DNA from: Moryella indoligenes
GTDB lineage: Bacteria; Bacillota; Clostridia; Lachnospirales; Lachnospiraceae
Reading direction: 5' to 3'
NCBI RefSeq assembly: GCF_030812885.1
Contig: NZ_JAUSTO010000009.1
Span: 1 to 64,000, forward strand
Length of the DNA: 64,000 nt
Part shown: positions 1-8,275 of the stretch, piece after piece
How the letters are laid out: every line of letters begins with the position of its first letter
How positions within the stretch are numbered: position 1 is the stretch's first letter
Notes under the pieces: model-generated
Database searches by the model: none
The model's input: only the letters and a program-made list of their open reading frames with translations
Told to the model about the DNA's origin: nothing
Position numbers and translations under genes: made by a program

Positions 1-527
1 CCTTCGGCAGCACCGATGATCTCCCGGTAGCCGTCTTCAGTGACACCGATAGCGATAAGGACAGATACGTTCTGGATCTCGCCTCCCCAGCAACGCTTCA
101 GATAGATGCCATCCACATAAACGTAGGGATATTCTCCTGAAAGGGGACGCATGCGCCATTCTTCAATGTGCTCATAAGCCTTCTTGTTGAGGTTGCTGAT
201 GGTCCCCGGAGATACCTTTGAACCCCAGAGAGCCTCCGTGACATCTTCGATACGGCGGACCGAGACGCCGGCCAGATACATTTCGATAAGAGCTTCCTCA
301 ACGGATGATTCTCTCCGACGGTATCTTTCGATGATGGCGGTCTCGAACTGAACACCTTTGAGCTTTGGGACGTGAAGGGTGACGTCGCCCGAAGAAGTCG
401 TAAAGTTTCGATCATAATGGCCGGAACGGTATCCCTGGCGCTCAGCAGAGCGCTGGTACTTATCAGCCCTGACCAGTTCATCAGCCTCATGATCCAGCAG
501 AGCGCGATGTCGGCATGAGTTCCCCAT
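1..527 (-). CDS. IS256-family (mutator) transposase, partial
   Basis: The reading frame runs off the left edge of the window. It contains an IS256-type stretch: DHEADELVRADKYQRSAERQ, then GYRSGHYDRNF, a region rich in VPKL and ALIEMYLAGVSVRRIEDV, and YPYVYVDGIYLK with the first DDE-type aspartate. Family members usually have about 60 to 80 residues ahead of the DHEADEL block. Here only about 11 unrelated residues precede it, and the DNA beyond 530 is AT-rich and unlike the coding part, so the 5' end is probably lost. The ATG at 527 is a nominal start; a TTG 15 bases upstream (542) behind AAAAGG is possible. It is likely a non-functional remnant at the edge of the degraded block to its right. 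Confidence 0.85.
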   Translation of the reverse strand, partial: MGNSCRHRALLDHEADELVRADKYQRSAERQGYRSGHYDRNFTTSSGDVTLHVPKLKGVQFETAIIERYRRRESSVEEALIEMYLAGVSVRRIEDVTEALWGSKVSPGTISNLNKKAYEHIEEWRMRPLSGEYPYVYVDGIYLKRCWGGEIQNVSVLIAIGVTEDGYREIIGAAE

Positions 528-581
528 GAAGCGTTTTGTCAAGTACCTTTTCTTATTTATTGACGCCTTATTTTGAACAAT

Positions 582-612
582 AAAAAACAGCAAACCTGTT
601 TGATTTGCTGTT
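582..612 (-). terminator. Rho-independent terminator after the two small membrane genes
   Basis: AACAGCAAA at 586-594 and TTTGCTGTT at 604-612 form a perfect 9 bp stem. On the minus strand the hairpin is followed by a run of T (582-587). It lies about 90 bases downstream of the gene ending at 705. Confidence 0.8.
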
Positions 613-704
613 AATTAAACCGATACATAATATTAAATGATAACTATCTTTAATACAAAATTTTTGGACGATAGCTATTCCTTCAACTCAAGTCAATCAA
701 ATAA

Positions 705-1154
705 TTATTTACTAGATAACTTAAATTGCTCTTCTTTCTTATCAAAACTTAGTAAATAGTCTTTTCCTCTTTCAACATTAAGCTCCACTTTTGCAGGTCC
801 CCATGTTGTAGTAACGTTTTTATGTAACACTCCAGGTCTAGTATATGTGTAAGTTACTTCTAAAACAATATCTCCTGGATCTGCACAAACTATATATTTT
901 GCTTTTTCATTAAAAATAGCAGCTTCACCACTGATTACTCTAGCATATAATTGTTTTTGAGTGATTACATTATTTCCGGAAGAAAGCTCAATTTTCACCG
1001 CATTAGGATGTACAGCTAACCATTTAGTTAAGGCATTTTTGTTCATTTTAATTGACACAAACGAAAAAACAGCCGCTAATATAAAAATTGCAATCACAAC
1101 ATAGGCATATACTCCCATTGAAAAAAATGCTTCTAAATATTTCTCCATTTTCAT
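705..1154 (-). CDS. Hypothetical single-pass membrane protein
   Basis: This is a 149-residue protein I do not recognise. Residues about 15-35 form one hydrophobic segment (YVVIAIFILAAVFSFVSI), followed by a soluble C-terminal part of about 110 residues rich in beta-type sequence, ending in a lysine-rich tail. The start follows a GGGAGAATGAAA-type ribosome site. It lies 8 bases downstream of a second small membrane protein and is followed by a terminator, so the two form a small unit. Base composition is clearly more AT-rich than the core genes, which suggests recent acquisition. Confidence 0.6.
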   Translation of the reverse strand: MKMEKYLEAFFSMGVYAYVVIAIFILAAVFSFVSIKMNKNALTKWLAVHPNAVKIELSSGNNVITQKQLYARVISGEAAIFNEKAKYIVCADPGDIVLEVTYTYTRPGVLHKNVTTTWGPAKVELNVERGKDYLLSFDKKEEQFKLSSK

Positions 1155-1162
1155 TCTCCCTT

Positions 1163-1612
1163 TTAATTATTTTTATTAACATCATTTAATTTAATTGTTT
1201 TGCTTTTTACTCCAACCACTCCTAAATCTTCAATAAGTTCATTATATTTTCTTTTTCCTAGCGAAGATAAATCAAACATTTCCTTATTACCATCTTCTGT
1301 ATAAAGATATAAGAAAAACGAGTCATTGTTTCTTTGTTCTGAAGAAATATGAACTTCATTTAGATTATAGTTAAATTCCTTTTTCCCATCGTTTATTAAT
1401 AAACCATTTCCATTTATAATTATTTTAGTTCTCAATTGCCTAAATATACTTATTACAACCAAAATAATGATGATAGACGATATAATAATTGCAACTTTAT
1501 ATCCTCCAATTACTCCGGAAATTAAAAATGCAACAAGCACTCCAAAAATCATTATTATTAAATTATAAATAAACGCAACTAGGCTTCTTCTATATATTTT
1601 CTCCAAAATCAA
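1163..1612 (-). CDS. Hypothetical membrane protein with a possible PH-like tail
   Basis: This is a 149-residue protein. Residues about 12-34 and 38-57 are two hydrophobic segments separated by GGYK. They are followed by a cytosolic-looking domain with alternating hydrophobic strands (TKIIINGNGLLINDG, NLNEVHISSE, FFLYLYTEDGNKEMFDLSSL). Two helices followed by a small strand-rich domain is the layout of bacterial PH-type membrane proteins, but I see no diagnostic motif, so that is a guess. A good promoter lies 65-90 bases upstream. It is probably cotranscribed with the next gene and shares its AT-rich composition. Confidence 0.6.
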   Translation of the reverse strand: MILEKIYRRSLVAFIYNLIIMIFGVLVAFLISGVIGGYKVAIIISSIIIILVVISIFRQLRTKIIINGNGLLINDGKKEFNYNLNEVHISSEQRNNDSFFLYLYTEDGNKEMFDLSSLGKRKYNELIEDLGVVGVKSKTIKLNDVNKNN

Positions 1613-1676
1613 CCGTCCTTAAAGTACAATAATGATACTAACGTATATCTAATTTTAAGCACAAAATTACATACGA

Positions 1677-1704
1677 ATTATATATCTTTGTATACAAATG
1701 TCAA
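1677..1704 (-). promoter_or_regulatory. Sigma-A-type promoter for the 1612-705 gene pair
   Basis: On the minus strand TTGACA (1699-1704) and TATAAT (1677-1682) both match consensus exactly, with a 16 bp spacer. The transcript would start about 55 bases ahead of the gene at 1612. A strong promoter and a terminator around two genes argue that this pair is still expressed. Confidence 0.75.
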
Positions 1705-1787
1705 TCTTAATTTTTCACCATGCATGCAATATTTATTCATATTTCTTCACTCAAAAATTCGTTTAGTATCATACTATTATTTTAATT

Positions 1788-2690
1788 TTATACCTCTAAC
1801 TCTTTCTTCTTTTCCTGTGTTAATCCTCTCTTTTCTTGCAGTAATTTATCTATACAACCTCTAACACTTTCAGCCTGTTCCACTTCTTTTCGTATATCTG
1901 TCATTTGAGAATATAGAATATCTTTTTCTTTCCTCAAAGTGCCTATTTCTGATTTCCATTTGGATATATTTAGGGTCTTTTTTTCTCCTAAATGTTCTTT
2001 CAGATATTTCTTGGCACTTTCAAATAAAATAATCTCTGCGGTATGTTCATTGTAGAAAGTATCTTGTTTGCTTTTCCTTAACTTGACACAGGCTTTATAG
2101 GTGTCTCTATGCTTCAAATATTTCTGAGCTTGGTCGATAAGTTGTACTCTATCATCTATTTTCTTTTCGGTACCTTTAATGGCTCTTGTGGTTTTATAGT
2201 TCTTATCTCTTAAAGTAACTATGCTTTCCTTAAGTTCAGATATGGAAGTGATATTTTTCTTTTTTAAGAACTGATAGCTTTCAATGTATTTTTCTAAATC
2301 TGTATTATGGTTATATGCATTTTTACGGATAAGATTTTCAAAAACGGACAGCAAATTTTCTTTGGATGGGAGGGGGGCTTTGTATTCTCGTTTTCTGTTT
2401 TTTCCTCTTTTCCTATTCTTCTTATCCAATTTAGTAATGCCTTTATTCTTCTTTAGATTTCTCTTAAAATCGCATTTTGATGTTTGATTTCTCGGTTAAT
2501 GTTTCCTCTATCGGTGGTTATACCTTTCTTTTCCATTTGACTTGCCGATACGCCTAAATGAATGGTCGGTATTTGCTTTATGCCTTGCCTTTGAAAAGAA
2601 CGGTGATCCACTTTTTCCTGTATATTATTTTCTTCCAAATATTTGTTGGTAATATCCGCCCATGCTTTTCGCCACTCTTCCGCTTTTTCT
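1788..2690 (-). pseudogene. MobA/MobL-type relaxase, C-terminal fragment (frameshifted)
   Basis: From about 2690 downwards the frame encodes the end of a MobA/MobL relaxase domain (AEEWRKAWADITNKYL, VDHRSFQRQGIKQIP, HLGVSASQMEKKGITTDRG). It stops at 2453 after NAILREI. One base out of frame, the same protein continues as a lysine-rich, coiled-coil-like tail (1788-2450; SKENLLSVFENLIRKN onwards), typical of relaxases from Firmicute conjugative or mobilisable elements. The HUH catalytic N-terminal half, with its histidine triad and tyrosine, is absent. In its place the frame runs into DUF1877 sequence. It is a dead remnant of a mobilisable element. Confidence 0.8.
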
Positions 2691-3142
2691 TGCTCTGCCA
2701 TTTTCTCATAAAATTTTTTCAGGCTCTCAAATGAGTCTCTTAACTCATCCTTGATTTCATCTGCTTCTTCTTCATATTCCCAGATATTGGGATAAATCTC
2801 CTTTTGGCGAAAAGCACTCATCTCAAATTCATTTAGATACGCTTCAAAATCAATCTCTTGCAAAGCCTTAGCGATTTCTTTTACTCAATCCGATTTCGTA
2901 CCAGCTATATAATCCTCTTCATAAATATTAAACTGTCCTACAATCGCTTCGCTGATTACATCATCTTCAATCGGTTCACTAGCAGATTTTCCTGTCAGCA
3001 AAAAATGAAGTGCATCCCACATTTTATCAATGTCACAAATTTCTACGTTATCATCTTCTTGTGCTTCTTCCACATCATCAAGACACGTAAACTTTTCTAA
3101 TTCAATATCTGTTGTGGATTGATAATTTGCTATCATCCCCAT
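2691..3142 (-). pseudogene. DUF1877 (YfbM-like) gene with in-frame stop, fused to relaxase debris
   Basis: The start MGMIANYQSTTDIELEKF at 3142 follows AAAAGGAG and is the typical DUF1877 N-terminus. The family hallmark DKMWDALHFLLTG and SASEPIEDDVISEAI are intact. A TGA at 2885-2887 interrupts the frame after AGTKSD. The same frame then resumes with VKEIAKALQEIDFEAYL and FRQKEIYPNIWEYEEE, which is the rest of the family. Because the reading frame is unchanged, the stop is a point nonsense mutation (CGA to TGA would suffice). The normal C-terminus is missing: after FYEKMAEQ the frame passes directly into relaxase sequence. Confidence 0.8.
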
Positions 3143-3176
3143 AAGTGTTCTCCTTTTCGTTTTAAAAATTAAGTCA

Positions 3177-3302
3177 TCATAAAGCATCATAAAACCACAC
3201 AGTCGCAGCGATGATGATCACATGGACAAGCACAATCAGAATCATCGCTATCGCAATAAACTTGATGGCCTTGATAAACCAACGCAGGTATTTATTCTTC
3301 AT
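3177..3302 (-). CDS. Small single-pass membrane peptide (41 aa)
   Basis: This frame starts ATG AAG AAT AAA at 3302 and ends TGA at 3177. It encodes a lysine/arginine-flanked hydrophobic peptide: KYLRWFIKAIKF followed by a hydrophobic span of about 22 residues (IAIAMILIVLVHVIIIAATV). A purine-rich GAAGATGAGG lies just upstream, inside the end of the preceding fragment, so it could be translationally coupled. I recognise no family. It may be a real membrane peptide or a chance frame in decayed DNA. Confidence 0.4.
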   Translation of the reverse strand: MKNKYLRWFIKAIKFIAIAMILIVLVHVIIIAATVWFYDAL

Positions 3303-3677
3303 CATCCTCATCTTCTGCAAATTCTTCTTCGGTTACGTCCAGCCAATTCTGTGTGGAAATAGCTTGATCTTCCAAATACTGTTTAAAAATTTCATAGATA
3401 TAGCTTGCATCTGGGAAAAACGCACGATAATGGGTAAAATTCTCCCCGGTATAAATTCTTGCCTCAAAAATATATGGAACCTCTCCAGCATTCCTTATAT
3501 CAAAGATTTGTGTTCATTTTCTTCCTTCTCCAATGTGGCATACCATCGTTTCAGCATGAGCTCCAGACTGGTTTTCCCCTCACGTTCAAAGAAGTGAAGA
3601 AATTTATCAAGCAATTTGAGAAAGAAAACTTTACCCCTTTCCGTTAAATTTAGATTTAAAGTTCTCTGATTATCCAT
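3292..3677 (-). pseudogene. Unknown small acidic-tailed protein, frameshifted
   Basis: Two frames join into one plausible protein. The first (3677 to about 3500) reads LTERGKVFFLKLLDKFLHFF and LELMLKRWYATLEKEENEHK. The second, one base out of phase (about 3500 to 3292), reads NAGEVPYIFEARIYTG, HYRAFFPDASYIYEIFKQYL and QNWLDVTEEEFAEDEDDEE. Both halves have natural amino-acid composition and codon use, so one missing base near 3500 explains the break. I do not recognise the family. Neighbouring DUF1877 and Imm33-like fragments make a role in toxin immunity conceivable, but nothing in the sequence proves it. Confidence 0.5.
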
Positions 3678-3834
3678 TTAGCTTCTTGATTTTCTTTTGT
3701 TGCACAATATCCACAAGGCATTTCTACCAAAGTTCCTATCGAATTATCTAACTCAAATACAGACTGTAAAGAAACTAATTTAGCGTCCTCTGCTTCGTGT
3801 GTTTTTCTGCATAAGAATTGCCACATACCATCAT
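3656..3834 (-). pseudogene. Imm33/DUF2185-like immunity protein fragment
   Basis: A frame running from the break in the response regulator to TAA at 3656 reads DDGMWQFLCRKTHEAEDAK, LVSLQSVFELDNSIGTLVEM and PCGYCATKENQEAKWI. A short W-x-F-L strand, then a 'sequence over I/LD.SI..L..MP.G' pattern, is what I associate with Imm33/DUF2185-type immunity proteins. Only about 58 codons remain, with no start of their own. It overlaps the next fragment by about 20 bases in another frame. Family assignment is tentative. Confidence 0.4.
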
Positions 3835-4131
3835 CTTGATAGCCTGATATACATAGGTGAAGTTCTGATGCGAGGTCAGAAAAATATATTCTGCTTCAAC
3901 CCGCCTGATTTTCAGCTGCCTCACCATATCGATGCCGCTCATCATCGGCATCTCAATATCCGCAATCACAAGCTGCGGCCGCAGCTTCTCTATCACCTCG
4001 ACCCCCCGCATGCCATTCTCCGCCTCTCCTACAATTTCACAGCCCCATGCGGCCCAGTCAATTTCATTCCTCAGCCCTTTTCTTACATAGTATTCATCCT
4101 CCACAACAACAATCTTCATTCTTTCTCTCAC
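3775..4131 (-). pseudogene. YesN-type response regulator, truncated in the receiver domain
   Basis: The gene starts at GTG 4131, overlapping the kinase stop by 4 bases and preceded by GGAG. The receiver is normal through the acidic pair (VVVEDEYY), the phosphoacceptor (VIADIEMPMMSG) and the conserved threonine (IFLTSHQNF). After YVYQAIK (about 3836) the homology ends abruptly and the frame runs into foreign sequence (MVCGNSYAEKH) before a stop at 3775. Missing are the conserved lysine of the receiver and the whole AraC-type DNA-binding output domain. The protein cannot act as a transcription factor, so the partner kinase has lost its output here. Confidence 0.85.
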
Positions 4132-5855
4132 AGCTCAGGCTCCGTTTCTGTTGGAATGCGGATAGATGCCACCAGTCCGTTCTCATTTTTCAGCGACAGT
4201 CCATAATTCTTTCCATAAGTCAGCTGAATGCGTCGATGCAGGTTATAGAGTCCCAGATGAGAGCTGAAATTCTCTGGCTTTGAGAGATTGTCCTGAATGC
4301 GCTTCAGTAATGGCGGATTAATACCTTCTCCGTTGTCCCTGCATTCCAGACATATCTGATCTCCTTCTTTCCGTACACGGATAAGAAGCTTCAGCACATC
4401 TCGATTTTCTCGCCCGTATTTCAGCGCATTCTCCAACAGTGGCTGAAGCAGGAGCTTCAAAATCATGTAGTCCTCCAGAGCTCCATCCATCTGAATTTCA
4501 TAGGTAAAAGCCTCCTGAAAACGTATCCTGATAATATCCAGATACGTCTTTATATAGTGCATATCCTCTGCCAAGCTCACCTTTTCGTTGGGACTGTGCG
4601 TATTATAGCGCAGCAGATCGGACAGCGAGATAATCATGCTCTCAGCAAGCTCAGGTGAGCTTCTGCACATATAGTGAATATTATCCAGGGTGTTGAACAG
4701 AAAATGGGCGGTAAACTGCTTTCCCAGCTGTTTTACCTGTTCGTCTGCAACAACCTGTGCAAGCGCTTCATTATCTGCCATCTGCTTTTTCAGACTGGAA
4801 AGCATGCTATTGTAACTTTCGCCTATACTCTGAAGTTCTGTACTGCTGTGAATATTTACCGTGCGGCTCAGATCTCCGTCACAGGCGGCGTGGAGTGCAT
4901 CCTGAAGCACCAGTATATCCTCAGAAAAGGCAGCGGCAAGCTGTTTTGAGCTGATACGGCTGAAAATCAGTATGAGTATCAGAATCAACAGGATAAAAAA
5001 AACGATAATTCCCATCAAAAATGCAGCATGGGTCAGATTCCATATGGCGTACAGCCGCAAATCGCCATGCATCAGATCGCTTGAAACTACATAGTATATC
5101 CCATCCCTGGCTATGCAAAAGCCTTTTTTCCCCAGCAGCTCCTCTCTCAGCTGATGAATCGCATTGAGCAGTTTATTGGAATCCGGCGAAAGCGCCCATC
5201 CGTCAGTATCCGTCAGCACTATCCTGATTGCCTCCTCAGAGCAGAGCCGACTGAACTCCTTTTCCTTGATATGAAGCACAGCAAAGCCCGAAATGTGTTC
5301 TCCGTCATAGATGGGCTTTGCCATGATCAGGGAACGTTTTTCTCCCTTCAGAATCGAAATCTGGAGTGCAGAACTGTCATATGCCGCAGGAGACAGCTTC
5401 CACTGCCGGGAGAATGCACTCTGCTCTTCCTCAGAGATGTAACCCTCACTGCTGATGTAGGGCCGTCCTTCTGAATCCAGCAGGTACAGGTCGGCAGCCA
5501 GCCCCTGCTGAAATACGGTTTCATAATAATCATCCAGTATGATATGCTGCCATGTGCTGGAGATCCTGTTTATTTCTCTCTCCTCCACGGCAGCGATCCG
5601 CTCCAGTAATCCCTGATATTCGGCCAATATTTCTGTGCTTCGTTTCCGTACAGACGCATTAACCTGATGACTCCTCCGAACTCCCCAGCTCAGCACGACA
5701 GCCGCCACAAGACAAATCCCTGCAACGACCAGCTGCAGGGTTCTCTGAAGTGTGTGACGCAGCAACATGCTTCTCAAATTATCCGCAAATGATTTGACTT
5801 CCGTACAATCAGACGGCTTCAAGCCCTCTCCTTTCATTCCCCGCACGGCACACAA
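4128..5855 (-). CDS. YesM-family sensor histidine kinase
   Basis: This 575-residue membrane kinase belongs to the LytS/YesM type. A transmembrane segment near residues 40-57 is followed by an extracellular sensor of about 220 residues, a second transmembrane segment (GIIVFFILLILILILIF, about 282-298) and a HAMP-like linker. Next come a His_kinase domain with HFLFNTLDNIHYM and a HATPase_c domain with LLQPLLENALKYG and CRDNGEGI. The residues before the phospho-histidine are QFTAH rather than the usual QINPH. The upstream start is uncertain; ATG codons at 5834 and 5765 are alternatives. It is transcribed ahead of a truncated response regulator, so any signalling must use another regulator or be lost. 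Its ligand is unknown; relatives often respond to carbohydrates. Confidence 0.85.
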   Translation of the reverse strand: MCAVRGMKGEGLKPSDCTEVKSFADNLRSMLLRHTLQRTLQLVVAGICLVAAVVLSWGVRRSHQVNASVRKRSTEILAEYQGLLERIAAVEEREINRISSTWQHIILDDYYETVFQQGLAADLYLLDSEGRPYISSEGYISEEEQSAFSRQWKLSPAAYDSSALQISILKGEKRSLIMAKPIYDGEHISGFAVLHIKEKEFSRLCSEEAIRIVLTDTDGWALSPDSNKLLNAIHQLREELLGKKGFCIARDGIYYVVSSDLMHGDLRLYAIWNLTHAAFLMGIIVFFILLILILILIFSRISSKQLAAAFSEDILVLQDALHAACDGDLSRTVNIHSSTELQSIGESYNSMLSSLKKQMADNEALAQVVADEQVKQLGKQFTAHFLFNTLDNIHYMCRSSPELAESMIISLSDLLRYNTHSPNEKVSLAEDMHYIKTYLDIIRIRFQEAFTYEIQMDGALEDYMILKLLLQPLLENALKYGRENRDVLKLLIRVRKEGDQICLECRDNGEGINPPLLKRIQDNLSKPENFSSHLGLYNLHRRIQLTYGKNYGLSLKNENGLVASIRIPTETEPEL

Positions 5856-5891
5856 AGCCGTAAGGCTTCTATGTGATAGCTTGCAGCTTCT

Positions 5892-5922
5892 ATAATAATT
5901 ATTATTTACTCTGCTTATTCAA
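5892..5922 (-). promoter_or_regulatory. Possible promoter for the histidine kinase
   Basis: TTGAAT (5917-5922) and an AT-rich -10 candidate TATTAT (5892-5897) are 19 bp apart, wider than ideal. The stretch is the only AT-rich segment between the aminotransferase stop and the kinase start. Confidence 0.35.
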
Positions 5923-5959
5923 CGTTACTCTTTGCTGTTTTTATTCAGGGCGTCCAAAT

Positions 5960-7114
5960 TTATCCGTGCCCTTCCAGTATCAGGTCACAGATCCTGTCTA
6001 CACTCTCCAGTTCCAGCTCCGCATAGATTGGGAGCGTGAGCACCTGTCGGGAGACTCTCTCTGCGATTGGCGTCGCTGCCGGATTGAAGCGTTCTGCCGT
6101 GAGCAATGGGTTCTGCGGAATTCCCGGCTGTGCTTTGATCTCCCGCTCAAAAGAAAATGCATTGGTGCAGGGATAAAAATATTTTCTCGGATAGATCCCC
6201 GCTGCGTTGAGACGCCTGCAGACCACATCTCTGTCCTCTCCAAAGCGAAGTGAATCGAACAGCAGCGGAAAGTATGCATAATTTGGCTCCGTACCCTTCC
6301 TTAATTTTGGCAGCTGAAGTCCCTGTACATCTGAGAGACGCTCCACATAGCGCCGGTACACTCCTCCGCGCTTCTGAATCTCAGCATCCAGATGACGCAG
6401 GTTACAGAGTCCCATCGCAGCCTCAAATTCATTCATTTTTGCATTTCCACCCACACAGTAGGTCTCATTCTCCTGAATTCCAAAATTCTTAATACGAAAC
6501 AGGAGATCCCGGAGCGCAGGATTCCGGAAGCTGACAGCGCCCCCCTCAATTGTGTGAAAGACCTTGGTGGCATGAAAGCTGAACATGGAGAGATCTCCAA
6601 AATTTGCCGCGCTCTCTCCGTGATAGCGCACTCCAAAGGCATGGGCTGCGTCGTAGATCAGCTTCAAACCATATCTGTCTGCAATATCCTGAAGCGCAGC
6701 TACATCACAGAGCTGACCATAAACATGAACCGGAAGTATCGCGCTGGTTCTCTCTGTGATCAGAGCCTCCACTCTTGCCGGATCCATGGTATAGCTGTCG
6801 GGGTCTATATCGCAGAACACGGGAATACAGCCTGCACGAAGAATGGCCCAGGTTGTAGAAGCAAAGGTAAAGGGCGTTGTAATCACTTCTCCCTCTATTC
6901 CCATCGCCTCCAGCGAGAGCTCAAGCGCCAAATGACCGTTCTGAAACAGGCACAGTTCCTCGCAGTCAAGGTACTCCTTCAGTCTCTGCTCGAGAAGCTG
7001 GTGCTTCTCCCCCATGTTGGTGAGCCAATGGGAATGAAAGACCGAGCGCAGTTCCTCCACATATTCCTCAAAGGGTGGAAGCGACGAGCGGGTGACCAGT
7101 ATTTTCTCCGACAT
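5960..7114 (-). CDS. DegT/DnrJ/EryC1/StrS-family aminotransferase
   Basis: This is a PLP-dependent sugar aminotransferase of 384 residues, the usual family length. Visible motifs are FQNGHLALELSLEAM, the TTPFTFASTTWAILRAG loop, YDAAHAFGV (PLP aspartate) and the Schiff-base lysine in SFHATKVFHTIEGGA, with a C-terminal PIY region. I chose ATG 7114 because AAGGAG overlaps the upstream ATG at 7129 and is well placed for 7114. Family members transfer an amino group to nucleotide-linked keto-sugars for surface glycans or secondary metabolites; the substrate cannot be read here. It lies downstream of the split transketolase on the same strand, so the three may act on one sugar pathway. Confidence 0.88.
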   Translation of the reverse strand: MSEKILVTRSSLPPFEEYVEELRSVFHSHWLTNMGEKHQLLEQRLKEYLDCEELCLFQNGHLALELSLEAMGIEGEVITTPFTFASTTWAILRAGCIPVFCDIDPDSYTMDPARVEALITERTSAILPVHVYGQLCDVAALQDIADRYGLKLIYDAAHAFGVRYHGESAANFGDLSMFSFHATKVFHTIEGGAVSFRNPALRDLLFRIKNFGIQENETYCVGGNAKMNEFEAAMGLCNLRHLDAEIQKRGGVYRRYVERLSDVQGLQLPKLRKGTEPNYAYFPLLFDSLRFGEDRDVVCRRLNAAGIYPRKYFYPCTNAFSFEREIKAQPGIPQNPLLTAERFNPAATPIAERVSRQVLTLPIYAELELESVDRICDLILEGHG

Positions 7115-7253
7115 GAAACTCTCCTTCATAAACTGTTCACAGCTGTTTTAAAAACTGTTAACCTGGCGCACACGAAAACAACATGATTGCCCTGTACTAT
7201 AATAATCACAGCAGGCAAATACAGCTGCTGCCAATACTTTTTTCATATACTTT

Positions 7254-7277
7254 GGGCAGGTACAGACGTACCTGCCC
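7254..7277. repeat. Perfect 10 bp inverted repeat between transketolase and aminotransferase
   Basis: GGGCAGGTAC and GTACCTGCCC are separated by AGAC. Neither strand has a clean T-run directly after the stem, so it may be a weak terminator, an mRNA-processing hairpin or an operator. Confidence 0.5.
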
Positions 7278-7330
7278 ACCTCCCTTTTCAGGGCTCTTTA
7301 AGTCTCTCACATGAGCTCCCGTCAGTCCTG

Positions 7331-8275
7331 TTATTTCTGGAGCCAGGCCTTTATACTTTTATAGACACCCGCTCCATCCAGACCATACTTTGCGACGAGC
7401 TCCTTTGCAGGACCCGACTCGCCGAAGCAATCATTGATGCCCAGTCTCTTTACCGGAGTCGGAAGCTCCTCAGAGAGCAGCTCGCAGACCGCCGCGCCCA
7501 GTCCGCCGATCACGGAATGTTCCTCTACCGTTACTATCTTTCCGGTCTCTTTTGCGGCCTTCAGAATCAGCTCGCGATCCAGCGGCTTGATGGTATGAAT
7601 ATCGATCACGCGCGCATTGATTCCATCCCTATGAAGCTCCTCTGCGGCCTCTATCGCGGAAGAAACCGTAAGTCCGGTCGCAACGATCGTCAGATCGCTT
7701 CCATCGCGCATGGTGATTCCCCTGCCGATCTCAAAATGATAATTCTGAGGATCATTCAGCACCGGAGTCGCAAGGCGGCTGAAACGCATGTAGACAGGTC
7801 CTCTGTGCGCATAAGCCGCACGAACCATCGCCTCCGCCTCAACATCATCCGCAGGAACCATAACAACCATGCCCGGGATTGTTCTCATCAGAGCAATATC
7901 CTCATTGCACTGATGCGTTGCTCCGTCCTCTCCCACAGAGATACCCGCATGTGTTGCAGCAATCTTCACATTCAGCTGCGGATAACCGACAGAATTTCTG
8001 ATCTGCTCAAACGCACGTCCCGCTGCAAACATGGCAAAGGAGCTTGCAAAAGCGACCTTCCCCGCTGCCGCGATGCCCGCAGCAACGCCGATCATATTCT
8101 GCTCTGCGATACCACAGTTGATATGACGCTCCGGAAATGCCTTGCGAAACACAGCTGTCTTTGTGGAGCCCGCGAGATCCGCATCAAGCACCAGAAAATC
8201 CTCATGCTCCGCGCCGAGTGCCGCCAGCGCTCTTCCGTAGCTCTCTCTCGTGGCGATCTTCTTTACCTCTGTCAT
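7331..8275 (-). CDS. Transketolase, C-terminal subunit
   Basis: This 314-residue protein corresponds to the second half of a transketolase: the pyrimidine-binding domain (SYGRALAALGAEHEDFLVLDADLAGST, quoted here in parts; FPERHINCGIAEQNMIGVAAG with the catalytic glutamate) and the C-terminal domain (VEEHSVIGGLGAAV). It overlaps the N-terminal subunit gene by 4 bases, so translation is coupled. The two subunits form a thiamine-diphosphate enzyme that moves two-carbon ketol units between sugar phosphates in the pentose phosphate pathway. Two-gene transketolases are known in many Firmicutes and archaea. The neighbouring sugar aminotransferase could mean a more specialised substrate. Confidence 0.92.
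   Translation of the reverse strand: MTEVKKIATRESYGRALAALGAEHEDFLVLDADLAGSTKTAVFRKAFPERHINCGIAEQNMIGVAAGIAAAGKVAFASSFAMFAAGRAFEQIRNSVGYPQLNVKIAATHAGISVGEDGATHQCNEDIALMRTIPGMVVMVPADDVEAEAMVRAAYAHRGPVYMRFSRLATPVLNDPQNYHFEIGRGITMRDGSDLTIVATGLTVSSAIEAAEELHRDGINARVIDIHTIKPLDRELILKAAKETGKIVTVEEHSVIGGLGAAVCELLSEELPTPVKRLGINDCFGESGPAKELVAKYGLDGAGVYKSIKAWLQK

Noticed and set aside
98..490. Open frame of 130 codons opposite in phase to the IS256 transposase
   Set aside because: The neighbouring minus-strand frame gives clear transposase sequence throughout the same DNA.
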